Of a stretch of 64,000 nt of DNA, positions 58,247 to 64,000 are shown piece by piece. A program made the position numbers and the translations under genes. Under the pieces are notes generated by a model. That model was not told the DNA's origin and ran no database searches. It was given only the letters and a program-made list of their open reading frames with translations. The stretch's first letter is position 1; each line of letters begins with the position of its first letter. Source of the DNA: Methylocella tundrae (GTDB taxonomy: Bacteria > Pseudomonadota > Alphaproteobacteria > Rhizobiales > Beijerinckiaceae); contig NZ_CP139089.1 of assembly GCF_038024855.1 (NCBI RefSeq), positions 1,736,001-1,800,000 on the forward strand, read 5' to 3'.

Positions 58247-58965
58247 CCCGGTCGGAGGCGAGGCGCGAAGACGCGCCTCCAGCAAGCGCGGAAACGCCGC
58301 ATTATCATGGCCACAGGGAGCGGCTGCGTGATCGCTTCCGCAAGGCCGGCGCGGAGGGGCTCGCAGACTATGAATTGCTGGAGCTGATCCTGTTTCGCGC
58401 GATGCCCCGGCGCGACGTCAAGCCGCTCGCCAAGGCGCTGATCGCCCGGTTTGGCTCCTTCGCAGAGACTGTCTCGGCGCGGCCCGAGCGCCTTGCCGAG
58501 ATTGAAGGCCTCGGCGAAGCGGCCATCGTGGAAATCAAGATCATCGAGGCGGCGGCCCGATGCCTCGCCAAATCATCGATTCAGAAACGGTCGTCTATGT
58601 CGAGCTTTGGCGCCGTCATCGACTACTGCCGCACCGCCATGGCCTTCCTTGACCGGGAGGAATTCCGCATCCTCTTCCTTGACAAGAAAAATTTCCTTAT
58701 CGCCGACGAGGTGCAAGGCGTCGGCACGATCGATCAGGCGCCGGTCTACCCGCGCGAGATCATGCGGCGCGCGCTCGAGCTTGGCGCGTCGGCCCTGATC
58801 CTGGTCCATAATCATCCCTCTGGCGATCCCGAACCCTCGACCGAAGATATCTACATGACCCATCAGATCATCGCCATCGCCAAGCCGCTCAACATCGCCG
58901 TGCACGACCATTTGATCATCGGCAAGCACGGCCACGCGAGCCTCAAGTCGATGCGCCTCATCTGA
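58243..58965 (+). CDS. radC: RadC-family JAMM/MPN protein
   Basis: 240 residues from GTG 58243. The N-terminal helix-hairpin-helix ([40 protein letters not shown]) is followed by the RadC/MPN core [20 protein letters not shown] and the JAMM metal motif [19 protein letters not shown]. Despite the name, a role in DNA repair is not established. The pairing map-radC is usual in this order of bacteria. Confidence 0.94.
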   Translation: MTRSEARREDAPPASAETPHYHGHRERLRDRFRKAGAEGLADYELLELILFRAMPRRDVKPLAKALIARFGSFAETVSARPERLAEIEGLGEAAIVEIKIIEAAARCLAKSSIQKRSSMSSFGAVIDYCRTAMAFLDREEFRILFLDKKNFLIADEVQGVGTIDQAPVYPREIMRRALELGASALILVHNHPSGDPEPSTEDIYMTHQIIAIAKPLNIAVHDHLIIGKHGHASLKSMRLI

Positions 58966-58974
58966 AAAGCATCG

Positions 58975-59271
58975 TCAGTTCAATCTAAACTCTCCATCGA
59001 TCGTCCTGATTTCCGCCGGCTTGATCAGTTTCGAGTGGCCGACGCGGACGCTATGCAGCGGACCTTCGAGCTTTTGCGTCCAGAAATTGAGGAATTTCAG
59101 CAAGGTCGGAAAGTTCGGCGCAATATCATAGTCCTGCCAGATATAGCTTTGTAATAAGCGTGGATGGTCTGGCAAGCGGTAGAGTATTTCGGCCGTAGCG
59201 AGGCCGTAGCCGGCCAGTTGCTTGAGGAAGTCTTCGGAAACTCTGATTTCGACGTGTTCGGCTTTAATCAT
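58975..59271 (-). CDS. usg: Usg family protein
   Basis: 98 residues. ISEDFLKQLAGYGLATAEIL-like start (here RVSEDFLKQLAGYGLATAEI), YRLPDHPRLLQSYIWQDYDI, FPTLLKFLNFWTQKLEGPLH and SVRVGHSKLIKPAEIRTIDG are the conserved blocks. Usg is a small alphaproteobacterial protein once linked with the trp operon; its function is unproven. It converges with radC. Confidence 0.92.
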   Translation of the reverse strand: MIKAEHVEIRVSEDFLKQLAGYGLATAEILYRLPDHPRLLQSYIWQDYDIAPNFPTLLKFLNFWTQKLEGPLHSVRVGHSKLIKPAEIRTIDGEFRLN

Positions 59272-59558
59272 TGCGGAACCTCCGAGCCAGCAACGCCGAA
59301 AAGCAAATTGCGTTGCGCGGTTTCGACAGTCTTAGCGCCCCTGCGCGCGCCTCCATTCAACGCCCGTCATCTTAATGTTACGTTTGCGTCCAAATTTTGC
59401 CGAGCAAAGCTTGTGCCACGCTTGAATCTCGCCGGAACGAGGTTCTGGCCCCGGTGCGATCGCTATTGCCGGACTGACGCAGGTTGCTAGTCTGGCGCGA
59501 TAATGCGAATCAGGCGGCGCCCATATGCGAAAAACGCCGGCTGGGGAGAGAAAAAAGC

Positions 59559-60857
59559 ATGTCCGAGATCACAGTTGCGGGCGAGATATTCAATGTTCGC
59601 CTTGAGGGCGACGAGACCAAAGAGGTCTTGGCCCTAGCCCATCATCTCGGCGGCAGTCTCGAGCTTTGGGAGCCCTTGATGCCGGCTCTGCTCGAGCATT
59701 TCCGGGTGCTGCGCTATGATTCGCGCGGACATGGCGCAAGCGTCGCCAACGAAGGACCCTACTCGGTCGCAAAACTGGCTCAGGACGCGATCGGCATTCT
59801 CGATGCCCTCCGCATCGAAAAAGCGCATTGGCTCGGCCTTTCCATGGGCGCCATCGTCGGGCAGGCCGTGCTGCTTCAGGCGCCGGACAGGATCGGCCGC
59901 GCCGTGCTCGCCAATACGGCGGCGCAGATCGGCGCGCCGGAGATCTGGAACGCCCGCATCCTGGCCGCGCGGAGCCTTGGCATGGACCATCTGGCGCAAA
60001 GCACCGCCGAGCGGTGGTTCACGGAAGATTTCCGCGCGGCCGAGCCCGACCTGGTGAGATTCGTCATCGATATTTTCCGCGCCACTCCCGCCGTGGGCTA
60101 TGCGGCCGCCTGTGCTGCGCTGCGCGACGTCGACCAGCGCGAAACGGTCAGATCGATTCGCAACAAAGTGCTTGTGCTCGTCGGGCGGCATGACCCCTCG
60201 GCTCCGGCCTCCCTCGGCGCCTTCGTCGCAAGCGTCATCGAAGGCGCCAAGCTCGTGACTTTGGAATCCTCGCATATTTCGGCCATTGAGGATCAGGAGG
60301 GCTTTATGGAGGCCGCTGTCGATTTCCTGACGGCGGTTGACAGTCCCCTGCGCAAGGCCGCCCCGCCGCGAAAGATAGCGAGGCGCACGCCGGCCCGGCA
60401 GGGTCTCGCGAGCCGCGCCCCAGCGAAGAAGGCCGTGGCCAAGAAAGCCCCCCCAAAAAAGGCCGCGACGAAGAAGGCTGCGCCAAAGAAAGCCGCTGCG
60501 AAAAAGACTGCTGTGAAGAAAGCGCCTGCAAAAAAGGCGGCGGTGAAAAAGAGCGCGGTGAAAAAAGCGCCGGTCAAGAAATCGGCGGTCAAGAAAGCCG
60601 CCCCGAAGAAGGTTCCGGTGAACAAGGCCGCTGCCAAGAAGGTTGTTGCGAAGAAAGCTGTTGCGAAGAAAGTTGCTGCCAAGAAAGGCGCCGTGAAGAA
60701 GGCGCCGGTCAGGACGGCGCCGGCCAAAAGCGCGCCAAGCAAAAGCGCGCCAAGCAAAAGCGTCGCAAAAAAAGGGCGCGTTGCCGCGGCCAAGGCCGGT
60801 CAGAAAAAGGCCGTTCAGAAAAAGGCCGCGCTCAAAAAGCCGCGGCGTGGCCGATGA
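59559..60857 (+). CDS. Alpha/beta hydrolase (PcaD-like) with histone-H1-like Lys/Ala tail
   Basis: 432 residues from ATG 59559 (GGAG upstream). Residues 1-280 form an alpha/beta hydrolase similar to 3-oxoadipate enol-lactonase: RYDSRGHGAS (oxyanion side), LGLSMGAIVG (nucleophile Ser), GRHDPSAP (Asp) and ESSHISAIED (His). From about residue 283 on, about 150 residues are almost only Lys, Ala, Pro, Val and Ser in repeats such as KKAAPKKAAAKKTAVKKA, like bacterial histone-H1 analogues. The tail should bind DNA or polyphosphate/polyanions. An enzyme-H1 tail fusion is odd, and possibly ties a hydrolase to the nucleoid. The reaction is not certain. Confidence 0.85.
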   Translation: MSEITVAGEIFNVRLEGDETKEVLALAHHLGGSLELWEPLMPALLEHFRVLRYDSRGHGASVANEGPYSVAKLAQDAIGILDALRIEKAHWLGLSMGAIVGQAVLLQAPDRIGRAVLANTAAQIGAPEIWNARILAARSLGMDHLAQSTAERWFTEDFRAAEPDLVRFVIDIFRATPAVGYAAACAALRDVDQRETVRSIRNKVLVLVGRHDPSAPASLGAFVASVIEGAKLVTLESSHISAIEDQEGFMEAAVDFLTAVDSPLRKAAPPRKIARRTPARQGLASRAPAKKAVAKKAPPKKAATKKAAPKKAAAKKTAVKKAPAKKAAVKKSAVKKAPVKKSAVKKAAPKKVPVNKAAAKKVVAKKAVAKKVAAKKGAVKKAPVRTAPAKSAPSKSAPSKSVAKKGRVAAAKAGQKKAVQKKAALKKPRRGR

Positions 60858-60872
60858 ACGAAACCCAAAAAG

Positions 60873-61403
60873 TCAAAGCGTTCTGTAGCGGCGATGAGCA
60901 TAGACAAGGCTCTCGCCTTCAGGGCCATAGACGACCGCCTCGACAAGACCGATCATGATCAGATGCGTGCCGACTTCCTTTGCCTCGACGAGCCGGCAGT
61001 CGAAAGACGCCGCCGCTTCGCGCAGCGCGGGCGAGCCGGTCGCGAGCTTCGTCCAGTCGGCGCCCGCGAAACGTTCCTCAAGGCGCTGATCGGTGCGGCC
61101 CGCGAAAATATCGGCGAGGACCTGATGCGCCGGGGTGAGCGCGTTGATGCAGAAGACCCCGTTCTCCACGATGCGGTCGACGGACGCGGACGCTTTGTTG
61201 ATGCAAAAAAGCATCATCGCGGGATCAAGCGTGATCGACGTCACGGAGGTGACAGTGATGCCGCCAAGGCCGGCTGGGCCGTTCGTCGTGACGATATGAA
61301 CCGCAGCGGCGATGCGGCTCATCGCGTTGCGAAAATGGATCGAATCAGGGCCGAAGCCAAGGGGGGCGGCAAGGTCGGCGCCGCCAACAGTCAATTCGGC
61401 CAT
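60873..61403 (-). CDS. Flavin reductase family protein
   Basis: 176 residues from the ATG at 61403. Longer starts to 61631 would add an unlikely N-terminus. FRNAMSRIAAAVHIVTTNGP, GGITVTSVTSITLDPAMMLF, SVDRIVENGVFCINALTPAH and ALREAAASFDCRLVEAKEVG are the conserved blocks of the HpaC/flavin reductase-like domain, which supplies reduced FMN/FAD to a monooxygenase. No monooxygenase gene is beside it. It converges with the hydrolase gene (gap 15 bp). Confidence 0.9.
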   Translation of the reverse strand: MAELTVGGADLAAPLGFGPDSIHFRNAMSRIAAAVHIVTTNGPAGLGGITVTSVTSITLDPAMMLFCINKASASVDRIVENGVFCINALTPAHQVLADIFAGRTDQRLEERFAGADWTKLATGSPALREAAASFDCRLVEAKEVGTHLIMIGLVEAVVYGPEGESLVYAHRRYRTL

Positions 61404-61734
61404 ATTCGTGCTGAAGCTCCTGCTTCCCGTTTCATCCGCCCGAACGGCCGGAGCCAAGCGACCGCCTTTCATAGCAAAAACAAACCGATCAACAAAGGCT
61501 GCCGACCCGCGCCGGAGCGTTCGAAACGGCGCCGCAATTGCACGCTGGACCGGGACCAAAGCAATGTCCGCCACGAGGAAAATGCCCCGGCGTCGCATCG
61601 GCGCATGCCCTGAACTCCGGAGGAGCCGCAAAAATTCGCTTGTTTTTCCATTTTAGCGCATTTTCTCTACGCGGGCGCCGATCCGCTTCTCTCGAAAACC
61701 GCCTCACCCCACCAAAGGAGCCGCGAGGACGCCC

Positions 61735-62652
61735 ATGGAGATCTTCCTGCAGCAGTTGATCAACGGCGTGACGCTGGGGTCGATTTATGGCCTGATCGCC
61801 ATCGGCTACACCATGGTGTTCGGCATCATCGGCATGGTCAATTTCGCGCACGGCGACGTGTTCATGCTCTCCGCCTTCATCGCGCTCATCGTATTTCTCG
61901 CCCTGACGCAGATGCTCGGCGTCACATCGTTGGCTTTCGCCTTCGTCATTGTCCTCATTGCCGGAATGGTCCTGACATCTCTGTGGAGCTACATGATCGA
62001 GCGCATCGCCTATCGGCGCCTGCGCGGCTCATTCCGCCTCGCGCCGCTTATTTCGGCGATCGGCATGTCGATCTTTCTCTCAAATCTCGTTTATGTGCTG
62101 CAAGGGCCGCGCAACAAGGCCCTGCCGCCTTTGTTCCACGACGTCATCACGCTGACCAGGGGCGGCGGCTACGCCGTCACGCTGTCGCTGAAGCAGATCC
62201 TTATAGTCGGCGTTACCGCCGCCCTTCTCGCGGGTTTCTGGTTCCTCGTGCAGAAGACATCCTTCGGGCGCGCCCAGCGGGCCTGCGAACAGGATAGCCG
62301 CATGGCGGCGCTCCTTGGCATCGACGTCGATCGGACGATTTCGCTGACCTTCGTCATCGGCGCGGCGCTCGCCGCGGTCGCTGGCGTTTTTTATATCGTT
62401 TACTACGGCGTCATCAATTCGGGCGACGGTTTCGTGCCAGGCGTCAAGGCCTTCACGGCCGCCGTTCTCGGCGGCGTCGGCTCGCTGCCCGGAGCGGTCC
62501 TTGGCGGCCTTCTCATCGGCCTGATCGAAACGTTCTGGGCGGCCTATTTTTCCAGCGACTACAAGGATGTCGCGGCTTTTTCGATTCTTGCGGTCACGTT
62601 GATTTTCATGCCCTCCGGCCTGTTCGGCCGACCCGATGTCGAGAAGGTATAG
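61735..62652 (+). CDS. livH: Branched-chain amino acid ABC transporter permease LivH
   Basis: 305 residues, ATG 61735 with AAAGGAG about 20 bases upstream. A polytopic membrane protein with about 8 helices. Signature segments: LINGVTLGSIYGLIAIGYTM, GMVNFAHGDVFMLSAF, RAQRACEQDSRMAALLGIDV (EAA-like cytoplasmic loop), and GVKAFTAAVLGGVGSLPGAV. Member of the HAAT/LivHM family that imports hydrophobic amino acids or amides. livM follows after 7 bp. Confidence 0.95.
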   Translation: MEIFLQQLINGVTLGSIYGLIAIGYTMVFGIIGMVNFAHGDVFMLSAFIALIVFLALTQMLGVTSLAFAFVIVLIAGMVLTSLWSYMIERIAYRRLRGSFRLAPLISAIGMSIFLSNLVYVLQGPRNKALPPLFHDVITLTRGGGYAVTLSLKQILIVGVTAALLAGFWFLVQKTSFGRAQRACEQDSRMAALLGIDVDRTISLTFVIGAALAAVAGVFYIVYYGVINSGDGFVPGVKAFTAAVLGGVGSLPGAVLGGLLIGLIETFWAAYFSSDYKDVAAFSILAVTLIFMPSGLFGRPDVEKV

Positions 62653-62659
62653 GCGCAAG

Positions 62660-64000
62660 ATGGCAGGGTCCGACGCGCCGGCTCGCTCCGATTCCCCGCC
62701 CGTGCGCGCTGCCCTGATCGGGGCGGCAAAAGCCGGCGTCCTGATGTTCGGCGTCGCCTTTCCGATCCTCGCCTATCGCACCGATCTGAACTTCTCCAAC
62801 GAGCTCTACCTGCAAAGCCGCTGGCCCGCCGTCGCCGTGGCGGTCGCTGCGGCCTTTATCCTCAGATTTTTGGTCCTCCTCGCGCCCCGGCGCCCGCAAA
62901 GGGCCGCCAAGCCAAATAACGGAGCGGCGCGCTACGGCGCTCTTCTCGTACTGGCGCGCTTCGCGTCGAGCGCTGGCGTTGCCGCTTTGGTCGCCTTCCC
63001 GATCGCGACGCTCGCCATTTCGGGCCCGGCCGGAGCGCAAAAATGGATCGACAATTTCGGCATCCAGATCCTGCTCTACGTCCTTCTCGGCTGGGGCCTT
63101 AACATTGTCGTCGGCCTCGCCGGCCTGCTCGACCTCGGCTATGTCGCTTTCTACGCGGTCGGCGCCTATACTTATGCCCTGCTATCGACGACATGGGGCT
63201 GGTCGTTCTGGGTCTGTCTGCCTATCGCGGGCTTTTTCGCCGCTCTATGGGGCATTGCGCTCGGTCTGCCTGTGCTGCGTCTGCGCGGCGATTATCTCGC
63301 CATCGTGACGCTTGCTTTCGGCGAGATCATTCGCATCGTGCTGACCAACTGGACCGCGCTGACCAATGGCGACGCCGGCATCAGTTCGATTCCCCGCATC
63401 ACGTTTTTCGGCTGGCCTTTCGTTCCAGGCCCGCACGGATTCGCGGCTTTGTTCGGGCTGAAATTCGCACCGGTGCATCGGGTGATCTTTCTTTTCTACC
63501 TCGTTCTCGCCATGGCGCTTCTGGTCAATTTCCTGAGCCTGCGCCTCAGGCGCCTGCCGATCGGACGCGCCTTCGAGGCGCTGCGCGAGGATGAGATTGC
63601 CTGCCGCTCGCTCGGCATCGACACTGTGGCGACGAAACTCACGGCCTTCGCCCTCGGCGCCTTGATCGCCGGCATGGCCGGAGCCCTGTTTGCGGCGCGC
63701 CAGAATTTCGTGTCGCCGACAAGCTTCACCTTCATGGAATCGGCGACCATTCTCGCGCTGGTCGTTCTCGGCGGCGGCGGCTCGCAACTCGGGGTCGCGC
63801 TCGCCGCCGTGGGGATCATCGGCGGCTCGGAGCTTTTGCGCGAACTCGACGGATTGAAGGTTATTTTCGGCGACGGCTTCGATCCCACTCAATATCGCAT
63901 GCTGATCGTCGGCGTCGCCATGGTCGCGATGATGAACTGGAAGCCGCGTGGCCTCATCGCCCTGCGAAAACCGTCGATCTTCCTCTCAAAGCCAAAGCCC
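62660..64000 (+). CDS. livM: Branched-chain amino acid ABC transporter permease LivM (3' end beyond window)
   Basis: The open frame from ATG 62660 runs 447 codons to the window end without a stop. It has an N-terminal extension of about 100 residues with two to three hydrophobic segments. The LivM core follows: LGWGLNIVVGLAGLLDLGYV, FYAVGAYTYALL, RGDYLAIVTLAFGEIIRIVL, the EAA-like loop GRAFEALREDEIACRSLGID, and AGMAGALFAARQNFVSPTSF. Together with livH it forms the membrane channel. The ATPase and binding-protein genes are presumably downstream, outside the window. Confidence 0.95.
   Translation, partial: MAGSDAPARSDSPPVRAALIGAAKAGVLMFGVAFPILAYRTDLNFSNELYLQSRWPAVAVAVAAAFILRFLVLLAPRRPQRAAKPNNGAARYGALLVLARFASSAGVAALVAFPIATLAISGPAGAQKWIDNFGIQILLYVLLGWGLNIVVGLAGLLDLGYVAFYAVGAYTYALLSTTWGWSFWVCLPIAGFFAALWGIALGLPVLRLRGDYLAIVTLAFGEIIRIVLTNWTALTNGDAGISSIPRITFFGWPFVPGPHGFAALFGLKFAPVHRVIFLFYLVLAMALLVNFLSLRLRRLPIGRAFEALREDEIACRSLGIDTVATKLTAFALGALIAGMAGALFAARQNFVSPTSFTFMESATILALVVLGGGGSQLGVALAAVGIIGGSELLRELDGLKVIFGDGFDPTQYRMLIVGVAMVAMMNWKPRGLIALRKPSIFLSKPKP

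Noticed and set aside
60361..60857. Separate histone-like protein gene
   Set aside because: The Lys/Ala repeat is in frame with the hydrolase and has no own start codon with RBS.

Overview
The window looks like a chromosomal segment of a GC-rich alphaproteobacterial methylotroph (Rhizobiales/Hyphomicrobiales, Methylocystis/Beijerinckiaceae-like). The reasons are a formaldehyde-activating enzyme gene (fae), a MoxYX/FlhSR-like two-component system beside an MxaD-like SRPBCC gene and two DUF2380/DUF3280-type secreted proteins, and backbone genes (usg, hom, map, radC, livHM) typical of that order. The assignment is from protein resemblance only.

Layout. 1-3.6 kb: copper-handling cluster on the minus strand (Spy/CpxP-like protein cut by the window edge, a 38-residue membrane peptide, a Cu P-type ATPase with YHS and CPMHP-type metal-binding domains, a DUF5676-like membrane protein). 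4.2-18 kb: heavily rearranged zone holding a broken histidine phosphatase, two near-identical 1,267-bp IS5-family elements in inverted orientation, a Tn3 transposase remnant, the methylotrophy-type sensor module, a decayed ISL3 element carrying nested IS427-group and IS630 insertions, fae, and IS3 scraps. 18.4-28.3 kb: a WYL regulator, an ADP-ribosylglycohydrolase fragment, and an AddB-like nuclease / AddA-like helicase-nuclease / DnaQ-like exonuclease cassette, then a spermidine-synthase-like protein.

28.6-38.8 kb is the main item. A six-gene, fully overlapping or abutting operon encodes a BrxR/CapW-like WYL regulator, an ankyrin-sigma70 fusion, a MORC/MutL-like GHKL ATPase, a Z1-type helicase, a PD-(D/E)XK (DUF4420) nuclease and an AIPR protein. 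Facing it tail to tail at 45.0-47.7 kb is a dcm-vsr-EcoRII-like restriction operon. Between them lie an IS3 element and three IS elements (two IS701, one IS427-group) stacked end to end at CTAG sites. ATPase, Z1 and AIPR families are known partners of 5mC restriction systems. The dedicated ankyrin-sigma factor and the WYL gene with a nearby palindrome suggest an inducible anti-phage system with its own transcription switch.

47.8-54.9 kb: IS3 and IS1182 remnants, a CHRD protein, and a DUF3489-DUF2924-large serine recombinase triad ending 363 bp from a tRNA-Gln(TTG), which probably marks the island edge. 55-64 kb is ordinary backbone: a membrane protein, hom, map-radC, usg, an alpha/beta hydrolase with a histone-H1-like tail, a flavin reductase, and livH-livM (livM runs off the window).
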